Part shown: positions 56,334 through 64,000 of the stretch, piece by piece
Position numbering within the stretch: the stretch's first letter is position 1
Layout: each line of letters opens with the position of its first letter
From: Alloactinosynnema sp. L-07
GTDB lineage: Bacteria; Actinomycetota; Actinomycetes; Mycobacteriales; Pseudonocardiaceae
DNA: 64,000 bases
Assembly: GCF_900070365.1 (NCBI RefSeq)
Contig: NZ_LN850107.1
Location: 5,146,001 to 5,210,000 of the forward strand
Direction of reading: 5' to 3'
Program-made: the position numbers and the translations under genes
The notes under the pieces: generated by a model
The model's database searches: none
What the model was told of the DNA's origin: nothing
What the model saw: only the letters and a program-made list of their open reading frames with translations

Positions 56334-57557
56334 TCAGCGCTGCAGCGCGGCGACCGGCTGAATCCTCGTGGCACGCCAGGCCGGGACGAGCCCGGCGACC
56401 AACCCGGCCGCTGCTCCGCCCGCGACGGCGAGAACGGCCAGTGGAAGGTCGATCACCGGCTGCCACCCGTTCCACAAGGACACCGCCACGGTTACGAGCA
56501 AACCCATCACACTGCCGATCAAGCCCCCCGCGGTGCCGAGCAGGGTCGTCTCCCCGGTCAACTGGGCGAATATGTGCACTGGGCGGGCGCCTACCGCGCG
56601 GCGCAGGCCGATCTCACCGACGCGCGCGCCGATCTGTGCCGTGGCTGCGTTGCCAATAGAGATCGCGCCAACCGCGAGCGCCACCAAGGACAAGATCATC
56701 GACAGTTTCAGCACGTTGGACTCGACCTCGCGACGCAACGTCTTCGGATCCGGCGGCGCTGTCGCGTCGAGGGCGCCGGGCTCCCCTGGCGACAGGGCCA
56801 GCGGAGCTTGGGCGCCGATCAGCGCCGCCGCCCCCGGCGCGGTCTTGATGATCACGTCCCGGGTCACGGCGGTCGCCCCGGCGAACGCGGCAGCGGTGCC
56901 ATAAGGGATCACGACTCCCGCCAACACCTCAGGTCTGCGCTGCACGTCATCGAAGATCCCGATGACCAGGTACGGCCGATCTTCGATGAAGATCGCGACA
57001 CCTACGCGGTCGATGGCCAGCTTCTTCGCGATCCCGGCAGGCAGCAGGGCGACCCGCTGGCGGTGGTCATCGTGGAACGTGTCGATCCCTCGACCCAAGA
57101 TGATCCGCGGCTCGATGGCCGCCGCCGCGCCCGCGTCGATACCTATGATCCGGGTCGGGGCACCCTTGTCCGGACCGAACGACCGGGCCACCGTCATCTC
57201 GGGCAACAGCATGCGACGTCCGGCGGACTCGACCCCGTTCAGGCCGCGCAGCCGCGCCAACGCCGTGTCGGACAGCCAGGGCGGTGACTCAGCCGCGCGC
57301 GGGCCGCCGTCAGCAGGCTGCACGACGACCTCTGTCGCCCGTCGGAGGTCGAAGCTGTCCGACACCTGCTGGGTCAGCGTCGTAGAGATCCCCAGCGTGG
57401 CGACGAAGGCAGCCGCGCCGAGCACTGTCCCCACGGCGGTCAGCAGTGACCGGCCGGGATGTCCGAGGATGGACCGCAAAGATTCCGCGGCGAGGTCGGG
57501 GGCCCTGAATCTCGCGGGCCTAAGACCGAGTTCGGCTAGCTGCTTCAGCCGAGTCAC
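56334..57557 (-). CDS. ABC transporter permease (MacB/FtsX type)
   Basis: 407 aa. One N-terminal membrane helix (LLTAVGTVLGAAAFVATLGI), a large extracytoplasmic domain, then three membrane helices with the FtsX-type stretch ISIGNAATAQIGARVGEIGL, RRAVGARPVHIF. Together with the adjoining ATPase and adaptor it forms a MacAB-like tripartite-type exporter adapted to a single membrane. It overlaps the ATPase gene by 4 nt. Confidence 0.88.
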   Translation of the reverse strand: MTRLKQLAELGLRPARFRAPDLAAESLRSILGHPGRSLLTAVGTVLGAAAFVATLGISTTLTQQVSDSFDLRRATEVVVQPADGGPRAAESPPWLSDTALARLRGLNGVESAGRRMLLPEMTVARSFGPDKGAPTRIIGIDAGAAAAIEPRIILGRGIDTFHDDHRQRVALLPAGIAKKLAIDRVGVAIFIEDRPYLVIGIFDDVQRRPEVLAGVVIPYGTAAAFAGATAVTRDVIIKTAPGAAALIGAQAPLALSPGEPGALDATAPPDPKTLRREVESNVLKLSMILSLVALAVGAISIGNAATAQIGARVGEIGLRRAVGARPVHIFAQLTGETTLLGTAGGLIGSVMGLLVTVAVSLWNGWQPVIDLPLAVLAVAGGAAAGLVAGLVPAWRATRIQPVAALQR

Positions 57558-58231
57558 CTGATCTCCTCGGAGACGACACCGTCAAGGACCGTCAGTCGCC
57601 GGTTTCCCCGCAGAGCGACCTGCTGGTCGTGGGTCACCACGATCAGGGTCAGGCCGGAGCCATGCAGTTCGTCGAGCGTCTCGAGCACGTTCTCAGTGTT
57701 CGCGGAGTCGAGGTTTCCGGTCGGCTCGTCGCAGAACAGCACGGTGGGGTTTCCGGCTATCGCACGCGCGATAGCCACCCGCTGCTTCTCTCCCCCGGAC
57801 AGCGTGCGGGGATCGGCGTCCGCCCGGTGTCCCATGTGCACGCGCTCAAGCGCGGCTACGGCACGGCGCCGTCGTTCCTTGCGCGAGTGCGGCCCGTAAA
57901 GCATGCCCAGGGCGACGTTGTCGAGTGCGGACCGACCAGACAGCAGGTGGAACGCCTGGAAGACGAAGCCGAACAGTTGGCCCCGGACGGCCCCGCGGAT
58001 GGGTTCGGCCATGCCCGCGACATCGCCGCCGCGCACCAGGTACGTTCCCGCACTGGGCTTGTCCAAGAGCCCGAGGACGTTGAGAAGCGTGGACTTGCCC
58101 GCTCCGGACGGGCCGGTGATGGTCACGTAGTCCCTGGCGTCGACGGTCAGGTCGGTGGGGTGAAGCGCGACTACCAAGTGACCGTCGTCGTACACACGGG
58201 TCACCCCGCACAGAGTGAGCACAGCCGTCAT
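57554..58231 (-). CDS. ABC transporter ATP-binding protein (MacB/LolD type)
   Basis: 225 aa. Walker A GPSGAGKSTLLNVLG, Q-loop GFVFQAFHLL, signature LSGGEKQRVAIARAIAG, Walker B VLFCDEPTGNLD and H-loop VVTHDQ are complete. Overlaps its neighbours by 4 nt on both sides, which points to a tightly coupled operon. Confidence 0.95.
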   Translation of the reverse strand: MTAVLTLCGVTRVYDDGHLVVALHPTDLTVDARDYVTITGPSGAGKSTLLNVLGLLDKPSAGTYLVRGGDVAGMAEPIRGAVRGQLFGFVFQAFHLLSGRSALDNVALGMLYGPHSRKERRRRAVAALERVHMGHRADADPRTLSGGEKQRVAIARAIAGNPTVLFCDEPTGNLDSANTENVLETLDELHGSGLTLIVVTHDQQVALRGNRRLTVLDGVVSEEIR

Positions 58232-59460
58232 GTGGACTCCCGTCCCACAACGACGAGAACACCCTCCCGGAGTTCCGTGGGAGCCGAGACGATCTCCACC
58301 CAGCCGCCTGCGCTGGTGCCGGTGCGGACCTTGTGGTCGGATGTCTTGCCGTGGTCATCGACGGTGACGAACGTAGTCCCGTCCGTCATCGAATACACGG
58401 CGCTCACCGGTACTGCGAGCACCGGGGCCGCGGCCGTGGCGTCGCCGACGGTGATCCGGACGGTGTGGTTGGGCGTCGGCTCCATCGCCGTTCCCGCGAA
58501 CGAAAACCGGACGTCGAACCCGGCGACGCCGTCAGCACCTTGTTTGGGTTCGGTCCCGATGCTCTGAACCGTCGCGGCGGAGGTGGCACCCAGGACGTCG
58601 TCGATCACCTCGGCGGCACCACCTGGCTTCAATGACGAGATTTGGTCATGCCCGACAGTCGCCACGACAGTGGCCTGTCCCGCGTCGAGTTCGAGAAGCA
58701 CCGAGCCCGGTGCGGGCGCACTCGGGCCGCCACCATCCGGCGGAGCCGCGGGCGAGCCCGCGCCCAGCACGTCACCCACGACGACGGGAACCAAGCTGAC
58801 GACGCGGTTCACCCGGTCGACTCGGATCACGTGCGACTTCGGCAGCACGACCTGCGCGGTGGGCTTCGGCGGAGCCGGGGTGGCGGACGTGGGCGTGGGT
58901 GCCGTGGCTTCGCCTGACGTCGCACCGGCGCGTTCGGCGGGCCGGTACCCCCGGGCGAGGTACATGCGGCGCACCGACGACTGGGTCGCGACGTCGAAGA
59001 CTCCGCTCGCCGGTGCCGGGTAACCCAGGCGGCGCAGCGCCTTCTGGACCTCATGGACATCGGGGCCGGTCATGCCGTCGACCAAATCCCGATACAAGGG
59101 GAACGGCAGCACGAGCGGATAGACTGGCTCGCCAGCGACCTCGATGGCTATCTTTCCCTCGACCAGAGTGTCCTTTGGCGCGACGAGGACCTTTGTGACG
59201 ACAGCGGTCGGCCCGGAGACCGGCGGTGCCACTTTGATCGCGACCCCCGCTTCGACCTTGCCGCGCAGCAGCACCTTCTCCACCAGTGCCCGGCGCTCCA
59301 CCGCGACAGTCACCAACGACGCGGGCGGCGCGGCGGCGTCCGCCGCGGCCTGCTCCGGCGACTTCAGCGACGGAGCGATCCAAAGCCCGACCCCGACCAG
59401 GACACCTGCCGCGGTCGCCATCACCGCGACCACCCAAGCCCGCCTGCGGCGCTTCGTCAT
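58228..59460 (-). CDS. Membrane-fusion-like adaptor with peptidoglycan-binding domain
   Basis: 410 aa. An N-terminal membrane anchor (about 9-30) is followed by an HlyD/MacA-like lipoyl/barrel part split by a PG_binding_1 domain (MTGPDVHEVQKALRRLGYPA then SGVFDVATQSSVRRMY, about 130-170). A Pro/Thr linker and a C-terminal beta domain follow. It probably links the MacB-like permease to the cell wall. Confidence 0.85.
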   Translation of the reverse strand: MTKRRRRAWVVAVMATAAGVLVGVGLWIAPSLKSPEQAAADAAAPPASLVTVAVERRALVEKVLLRGKVEAGVAIKVAPPVSGPTAVVTKVLVAPKDTLVEGKIAIEVAGEPVYPLVLPFPLYRDLVDGMTGPDVHEVQKALRRLGYPAPASGVFDVATQSSVRRMYLARGYRPAERAGATSGEATAPTPTSATPAPPKPTAQVVLPKSHVIRVDRVNRVVSLVPVVVGDVLGAGSPAAPPDGGGPSAPAPGSVLLELDAGQATVVATVGHDQISSLKPGGAAEVIDDVLGATSAATVQSIGTEPKQGADGVAGFDVRFSFAGTAMEPTPNHTVRITVGDATAAAPVLAVPVSAVYSMTDGTTFVTVDDHGKTSDHKVRTGTSAGGWVEIVSAPTELREGVLVVVGREST

Positions 59461-60350
59461 CGACCGAGTACCTTCGCCGCTTCCTTGGCGGCGATATCCA
59501 TCTTGGGGTTGAGTTCGGCGAACTCGACCGCGTGGTCCTCGACGATCTTCTGCTGCGCGTTGTTGGCCACCTCATCGACCTTCGCGAACATTCCCGTCTC
59601 AGTCCGGCAGCGCACCAAGGTGACGGCGAACTTTGTCTCCTCGGCGGTCGGCACATATTCCTGAGCGGGCTTGGAAGGTTCAACAATCAGCCCGTCAGCG
59701 CTTTCCGGTCGCGTCTCGGGCACGCTGCTCGCGCCCACCAGGCTGCCGACCTTGACGCCGAAAGACTCGACGGATCCGAGATCCGCGCCGGTTCCCACGT
59801 ATCCCTTGCCCCTGAGACAGTCGAGCACGGGTTGTTTGAAGTCGACCCCGACCTGGTCCAACTTGCCGGAGAATTCACTGGTCAGGGAATTGCCGAGCTG
59901 GTAGTACTGGCTGAAAACCCCGGTGTCGACCACCGCCTTCCAGGCGGTCTCCTCGCAGTGGTCGATCGACGCGTTGTATGCCCCATCGCCCTTGCCGGAC
60001 ACTCTCGGCGGACTGGCCGGCCGCGGCTTGCCGAGGCCGTATCGCTGCGCCTGCTCCTCGGTGCGGGGAGCGAACGGGTCCTCATTGAAACCGAATTCAC
60101 CATCGGTTCGGACGTTCACCAGCTGCGCGAACTGCGAATACCCTTTGCCGACCATGCACTCCGACTGCAGCTTGATCTGCGCGTCGTTGATCAGGGCGAT
60201 GTGGTCGCCCCGGAACAGATCGAACGGCCGGGTCGATCCGGGCGGCATCGCGGGCAGTTGCGCCTCGGGCGCGGTGGAACAAGCTGTCACCGCCGAGCCC
60301 AGCACCGCCAACACGGTCACAATGGACAGTACGGGCCTGGTCGTGTCCAC
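59457..60350 (-). CDS. Putative lipoprotein, first gene of the ABC exporter operon
   Basis: 297 aa. The signal sequence ends in a lipobox-like VLGSAVTACS (Cys24). The mature part is hydrophilic with paired cysteines (CMVGKGY, DHCEETAW, CLRGKGYVG, RCRTETG) and a charged C-terminal helix. It overlaps the adaptor gene by 4 nt. Family not recognised; an extracytoplasmic partner of the exporter is likely. Confidence 0.75.
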   Translation of the reverse strand: MDTTRPVLSIVTVLAVLGSAVTACSTAPEAQLPAMPPGSTRPFDLFRGDHIALINDAQIKLQSECMVGKGYSQFAQLVNVRTDGEFGFNEDPFAPRTEEQAQRYGLGKPRPASPPRVSGKGDGAYNASIDHCEETAWKAVVDTGVFSQYYQLGNSLTSEFSGKLDQVGVDFKQPVLDCLRGKGYVGTGADLGSVESFGVKVGSLVGASSVPETRPESADGLIVEPSKPAQEYVPTAEETKFAVTLVRCRTETGMFAKVDEVANNAQQKIVEDHAVEFAELNPKMDIAAKEAAKVLGR

Positions 60351-60371
60351 GCTGTTCCTCCATCCTGACGA

Positions 60372-60403
60372 GGCCAGGCACGGCGACTCGCCCGTGCCTG
60401 GCC
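60372..60403 (-). terminator. Hairpin between the secreted-peptide gene and the lipoprotein operon
   Basis: GGCCAGGCACGG (60372-60383) pairs perfectly with 60392-60403 across an 8-nt loop. It lies 18 nt after the upstream gene; there is no T-run. Confidence 0.7.
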
Positions 60404-60421
60404 CGCTCTCACACCGGTCGG

Positions 60422-60820
60422 CTACCTCGTCGAGGTGTAGTTGTGATGACCGTTGTCGTCGTTGATATCACCGTTGAAGTTCTGCCAGTAGTTGCCGCGC
60501 GCGAACCGCTGGTAGTCGTTGTTCTCGAACAGGTCCCACTCCTCGTGAACGTAGACATCGTTCACTGTGTCCCGGTTTTTGATCGACGACGCCTCGCCCT
60601 TGAAGGTCGACCCGCCGGGGAATAAGTACGCGCCGTGGTCGGCCGGGTTGTAGAAGTGCTTCTGCGGGGTGCCGCCGTTAGCGTGCCTCGCGAAGCAGTG
60701 CTCCATGGAATTGCAGTCCGAACTTCCGTCACCCACATCGGCGGATGCCACTCCTGCCGCCACGGCGAAGAAAGCCGCCGTCATACCGGCGGCCACAACC
60801 GCCCTTGCCATTGAAAACAT
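60422..60820 (-). CDS. Secreted peptide, possibly beta/gamma-crystallin or I36 inhibitor-like
   Basis: 132 aa with a signal peptide ending ASA (about residue 27). The mature part has two cysteines near the N-terminus (SDCNSMEHCFARH) and is rich in Asn, Asp, Tyr and Phe (WDLFENNDYQRFARGNYWQN). The pattern is reminiscent of small I36-type inhibitor or crystallin-fold proteins of actinobacteria, but the match is weak. It lies between a LuxR regulator and the exporter operon. Confidence 0.65.
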   Translation of the reverse strand: MFSMARAVVAAGMTAAFFAVAAGVASADVGDGSSDCNSMEHCFARHANGGTPQKHFYNPADHGAYLFPGGSTFKGEASSIKNRDTVNDVYVHEEWDLFENNDYQRFARGNYWQNFNGDINDDNGHHNYTSTR

Positions 60821-60913
60821 GGGTTCCCCTCAGATCGCGCCACCCGCCGTTCAGGTGGGCGTTCTCAAGCTACGACGACCGGGTGGGTTCTCGTATCGTC
60901 CCTAGGTGCCGAC

Positions 60914-61549
60914 TTACCCGGCAACAGTTGCCCTCACGTGCCCACCGCTGCGCATGGATAGCGCGGCGAGATGCGATCTGTTCCTCGCGGCGAACTTGTG
61001 CCGCAAATTGGCAGTGTGATGCTTCACAGTACGGACACCAAGATGAAGCATTCGGGCTATCTCGACGTCGGTATGCCCATCGACGAGTAGACCCAGCACC
61101 GAAGTCTCCCGATCAGTGAGAGCTGGAACCGCTCGCTCTCGGGGCCGAGGATTCGACCGAGCGATGGTGAGCAGTTCGCCGCCGAGATTCGGCGTTACCC
61201 ATACTCCACCAGCCGCTACGGCGTTCACCGCCCGACTCAGTTCTCCGGAATCACCGTCAAGGAATGCGACACCCTCGCCTTTGGATTGGATGAATTGTGC
61301 CAACCGGGTATCGGATCGCTCCGTGGACCACAGCGCCACCACCATCGGTGGAGTGGCACCGCAGGCGAGGCCAAGATCACAGTCCGCGACGAGTACATGC
61401 GCGGCCACCTGCGCCAGGGTGGCCGTCAGCGTCGACGCGCAATCAGCACGAGCGACGATTCTCATGTCGCGAGCAAGAGCCGACTCGACCGCCAACCTGT
61501 CCGCTTCGCGCCGAAACGCCACGGCCACCCTCAACCGCTCCACGCGCAT
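60914..61549 (-). CDS. LuxR-family regulator with degenerate receiver-like domain
   Basis: 211 aa from ATG 61549 (GGGGGAGCGG upstream). The N-terminal ~130 residues have a receiver-like order (VLVADCDLGL, VVALWSTE) but the phosphorylation pocket is incomplete. The C-terminal helix-turn-helix is LTDRETSVLGLLVDGHTDVE, IARMLHLGVRTVKHHTANLR. No sensor kinase is adjacent. It could control the secreted-peptide gene and exporter downstream. Confidence 0.82.
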   Translation of the reverse strand: MRVERLRVAVAFRREADRLAVESALARDMRIVARADCASTLTATLAQVAAHVLVADCDLGLACGATPPMVVALWSTERSDTRLAQFIQSKGEGVAFLDGDSGELSRAVNAVAAGGVWVTPNLGGELLTIARSNPRPRERAVPALTDRETSVLGLLVDGHTDVEIARMLHLGVRTVKHHTANLRHKFAARNRSHLAALSMRSGGHVRATVAG

Positions 61550-61605
61550 GGTCACCGCTCCCCCCAGAGACTGATCGGGGATGTTTCCATCCAGGGTGAA
61601 GCGGG

Positions 61606-62121
61606 TCAATCTCGACTTAACCTGACGTTATGTCGATCACACGACACGCGCAGGTCTTTCGCCAGCCGAACCGTGCCCTCGGCCTCGTCGGTCGACACGA
61701 TCACGTAACCGTGACGGGCGTAGAAGGCGTGGTTGTCGAGGCTGTGGATGCCGGTGACCAGCTCGATCCGCGACACCGCGGGCAGCCGGGACTCGGCCAG
61801 CCGCAGCATCGCCCCGCCGATCCCCTTCCGGACCAGGTCCGGCACCACACCGAGCCTGCCGACGAACGCGGTCCGCTCGTCCAGCAGCGAGGTTCGGACG
61901 GTGGCCAGTAGCCTGCCTGCCGGTGCGCGGTAGCCCCAGGTGGTGATCGCTGGGTCGCCCAGCGAGGTCTCGACGTCGGCCAGGCCCTCCTGCAGCGGAG
62001 GGATCTCCAGCGTCCCGGCGGCGCGGCCCTCGCGCACCCAGGCGGCCAGCTGGAGGGTGAGCAGTTCCCCGGCGTCGGCCTGGCCGAGACGGGTCGTGTG
62101 GGTGGCGACGTCGTCGGTCAC
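61606..62121 (-). CDS. GNAT-family N-acetyltransferase
   Basis: 171 aa from GTG 62121, overlapping the previous gene's stop (GTGA). Motif A is LGVVPDLVRKGIGGAMLRLA and motif B HAFYARHGYVIV. Substrate unknown. It forms a coupled pair with the second GNAT upstream. Confidence 0.85.
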   Translation of the reverse strand: MTDDVATHTTRLGQADAGELLTLQLAAWVREGRAAGTLEIPPLQEGLADVETSLGDPAITTWGYRAPAGRLLATVRTSLLDERTAFVGRLGVVPDLVRKGIGGAMLRLAESRLPAVSRIELVTGIHSLDNHAFYARHGYVIVSTDEAEGTVRLAKDLRVSCDRHNVRLSRD

Positions 62122-62591
62122 GACGTCGGGTGCAGTTCGGCGGTGACCGAAGTCGGGGTGGTGGTCAGCACCGCGCCGCAGCGGGCCAGGGCCCGGATGG
62201 CGGCGGTGTTGTCCGGGGTCGTCTCGGCCCGCACGGTGTGGAACCCGGTCTCGACGGCGATCTCCAGCAACGCCCGCAGCGCGTCCACGCCCACCCCCTT
62301 GCTGCGCATGGCGCGCCCGAGCCACATCCCGGTCTCGGCGACCCCCGGCCCGACGCGGGCGAGGCGGATCATCCCGGCGGTCTCCCCGCGCACGTCGATC
62401 GCGTACATCACCGTGCCCAGCGCGCCGTCGCGGTGGGCGGCGTGGAAGTCGCGGAAGGCCGCCTTGGTGGCCTCGGTCCAGCCCGTCGGGCCGTCGACGG
62501 GCATGACCTCGGCGGGCTCGGCCTGGGCCACCGCGACGGCGAGGAGGGCCTCGGTGCCCGCCTCGTCCAGCGGGATCAGTCGAACGATCAT
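62118..62591 (-). CDS. GNAT-family N-acetyltransferase
   Basis: 157 aa. It has VGPGVAETGMWLGRAMRSKG (motif A of the RimJ-like branch) and TTPDNTAAIRALARCGAVLT (motif B). Substrate unknown. It lies 41 bp downstream of the sigma factor gene. Confidence 0.85.
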   Translation of the reverse strand: MIVRLIPLDEAGTEALLAVAVAQAEPAEVMPVDGPTGWTEATKAAFRDFHAAHRDGALGTVMYAIDVRGETAGMIRLARVGPGVAETGMWLGRAMRSKGVGVDALRALLEIAVETGFHTVRAETTPDNTAAIRALARCGAVLTTTPTSVTAELHPTS

Positions 62592-62632
62592 TCAAGAAGT
62601 CTGGCCCCGACCGCGGTGCTGGGCCAAACCGG

Positions 62633-63484
62633 TTAGTCGAGCACCGCGATGTTGAGGTTGCGGAGGCGGTCGGGGTCGGCGATGACGTCGATGTCGGTGA
62701 CCAGGCCGTCGACGATCGTGAAGGCCAACGCCAGGCGCAACTTGCCCAGCGGGGCCATGACCAGGCCGACGGCACCGTTGACCAGCGCGGGCTGGGTAAA
62801 CCGGGACCGCGCCGACGCCGCACCCGCGCCCCTGGCCACGACCTTGGCGCCGCGCAGGGCGATGGGGGTCGGGGTTGGGCCGGCCGCGCGGTCGGCCCGC
62901 AGTTCCACGTCCGGGTCGAGCAGCGCGACCAGCGCGTCGAAGTCGCCGCCGCGGGAGGCAGCCAGGAATGCGTCGACCACTCGACGCTGGCGGGTCAGGT
63001 CGGCCTCGGGTACCGGGGTGGCGCCCTTGACCCGGCGGCGGGCGCGGCTGGCGAGCTGGCGGCTGGCGGCCGGGGTCTTCTCGATCATCGGGCCGAGTTC
63101 CTCGAACGGCACCGCGAACATGTCGTGCAACACGAACACGAGGCGCTCGGCCGGGCTCAGGGTGTCGAGGACGACCAGCAGCGCGAGCCCGACCTCGTCG
63201 GCGACCATCGCCTCCTGCTCGGGGTGACCGTCGTCGTCGCGGCCGATGACCGGCTCGTGCTCCCCGAACTGGGCTTCCCGGCGGCGGGAACGCAGGATGT
63301 TAAGACAGACCCGCGCGACGACGGTGGTCAGCCAGCCCGCCAGGTTCTCGACCTCGCTGGTGTCGGTCCGATTCAGCCGCAGCCAGGTCTCCTGCACGGC
63401 GTCGTCGGCCTCGCTGAGCGAGCCGAGCATCCGATAGGCCACCGCGCGCAGGTGGCTCCGGTGCTCCTCGAACCGCTCGTCCAT
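62633..63484 (-). CDS. ECF sigma factor, SigJ/ECF41-like with SnoaL-type C-terminal domain
   Basis: 283 aa. Region 2 has HLRAVAYRMLGSLSEADDAV and QETWLRL; region 4 has LDTLSPAERLVFVLHDMFAV and TPAASRQLASRARRRVKG. A SnoaL-like domain (about 165-283) follows, which in ECF41 regulates the sigma factor internally. The usual DGGGR motif is degenerate (ADRAAGP). ATG 63484 has GGAAAG upstream. Confidence 0.88.
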   Translation of the reverse strand: MDERFEEHRSHLRAVAYRMLGSLSEADDAVQETWLRLNRTDTSEVENLAGWLTTVVARVCLNILRSRRREAQFGEHEPVIGRDDDGHPEQEAMVADEVGLALLVVLDTLSPAERLVFVLHDMFAVPFEELGPMIEKTPAASRQLASRARRRVKGATPVPEADLTRQRRVVDAFLAASRGGDFDALVALLDPDVELRADRAAGPTPTPIALRGAKVVARGAGAASARSRFTQPALVNGAVGLVMAPLGKLRLALAFTIVDGLVTDIDVIADPDRLRNLNIAVLD

Positions 63485-63510
63485 CAGCAACTTTCCTTGT
63501 TCTGGGTGTC

Positions 63511-63557
63511 CTGAACATATCGCCTGAACCAGCAGTGGCGGGCGCGGACATGTTCAG
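63511..63557. promoter_or_regulatory. Inverted CTGAACAT/ATGTTCAG pair in the divergent gap
   Basis: CTGAACAT (63511-63518) and ATGTTCAG (63550-63557) are perfect inverted copies in the 136-bp gap between the sigma factor and the esterase. Possible operator of either gene. Confidence 0.35.
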
Positions 63558-63620
63558 AGAGTGCATACCCGGCGAGCATTGAGTGATCTGGACCACTCAC
63601 CTCACCGCGGAGGTCACGCC

Positions 63621-64000
63621 ATGCCCCGCTCTCGCCTGTTCGACGCACTCCTCGCGGTGCTCACCCTGCTGGTCGCGATGGTCGCGACCGAGCGTCCCGC
63701 CCGCGCGGCGGCCATCGAGGAGGTAACCGGGTTCGGCTCCAACCCAGGCGACCTGCGGATGTTCCGCTACGTCCCCACCGGACTGCCCACCGGCAGGCCG
63801 CTCGTCGTCGTCATGCACGGGTGCACGCAGGACGCCGCGGGCTACGGTTCAAACAGCGGCTGGACCAGGCTCGCCGACGCCCACGGCTTCGCGCTGACCC
63901 TGCCGCAGCAGAAGCAGGCCAACAACGCCAACTCCTGCTTCAACTGGTTCGAGACCGCCGACACCGCGCGCGGGTCCGGCGAGGCCCTCTCGATCAAGCA
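63621..64000 (+). CDS. Secreted PHB-depolymerase-family esterase, N-terminal part
   Basis: About 126 codons before the window ends. A signal peptide (LFDALLAVLTLLVAMVATER, cut after ARAA) is followed by the family beginning VTGFGSNPGDLRMFRYVPTG, the oxyanion region VVVMHGCTQDAAGYG and NSCFNWFETADTARGSGEAL. The catalytic Ser lies beyond the edge. GGAGGTCACGCC precedes ATG 63621. Related enzymes act on polyesters, acetylxylan or feruloyl esters. Confidence 0.9.
   Translation, partial: MPRSRLFDALLAVLTLLVAMVATERPARAAAIEEVTGFGSNPGDLRMFRYVPTGLPTGRPLVVVMHGCTQDAAGYGSNSGWTRLADAHGFALTLPQQKQANNANSCFNWFETADTARGSGEALSIK

Overview
The window is high-GC actinobacterial DNA, most likely from a member of the Pseudonocardiales. 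Evidence is the G/C-ending codon use, the WhiB factor, GroEL1 with a His-rich tail, a sortase substrate and a type VII (ESX) secretion locus. Gene order follows a backbone known from Mycobacterium tuberculosis almost end to end: whiB3, groEL1/groES, tsaD-rimI-tsaB, tsaE, alr, nnr, glmS, glmM, rpsI-rplM, the ESX-4 genes, truA-rplQ-rpoA-rpsD-rpsK-rpsM-rpmJ-infA, and map-adk-secY. The genus assignment is inference.

Layout. 1-3200: a MerR-type regulator cut by the window edge, whiB3, and the groES-groEL1 operon behind a CIRCE element. 3200-5620: an LPxTG cell-wall protein and a GNAT acetyltransferase. 5610-16020: the tRNA t6A genes (tsaD, rimI, tsaB, tsaE) interleaved with an acyl-CoA synthetase/carboxyltransferase pair, a HAD protein with a tiny coupled partner, a hydrolase, alr and nnr, plus a decayed ISAs1-type transposase. 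16020-24650: glmS, a hydrolase, three ESX-like genes (18760-21958), glmM, rpsI and rplM. 24650-25230: a relic of a SARP regulator and a strong terminator.

25230-42151 is an expanded ESX-4 locus: two WXG100 proteins, a small acidic-tailed protein, an Hsp70-like/membrane/Rv3446c-type fusion, mycP and eccD on the minus strand; two related membrane proteins and a three-ATPase eccC on the plus strand; a WXG100-like protein, a glycine-rich WxG protein and eccB on the minus strand; eccE and an uncharacterised partner on the plus strand. PE, PPE and EspG genes are absent, as expected for ESX-4, but eccE is present and there are several accessory proteins. The distant 18760-21958 genes share tail motifs with proteins inside the locus, so they may be further substrates or partners of the same machine.

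42500-46120 holds two tandem secreted subtilisins with duplicated leaders. 46190-47625 holds a small membrane peptide, a palindrome and an XRE regulator. 47667-56030 is the ribosomal protein/rpoA/secY block, with three oddities: a 60-codon frame filling the rpsM-rpsK gap, L17 with an extra C-terminal domain, and a Uma2-type nuclease gene between infA and map. 56334-61549 is a lipoprotein-adaptor-ABC transporter operon with a secreted peptide and a LuxR regulator nearby. 61606-64000 holds two GNATs, a SigJ-like ECF sigma factor and the start of a secreted PHB-depolymerase-family esterase.

No tRNA, rRNA or CRISPR array was seen. All function calls come from reading motifs and gene order; no database search was run.
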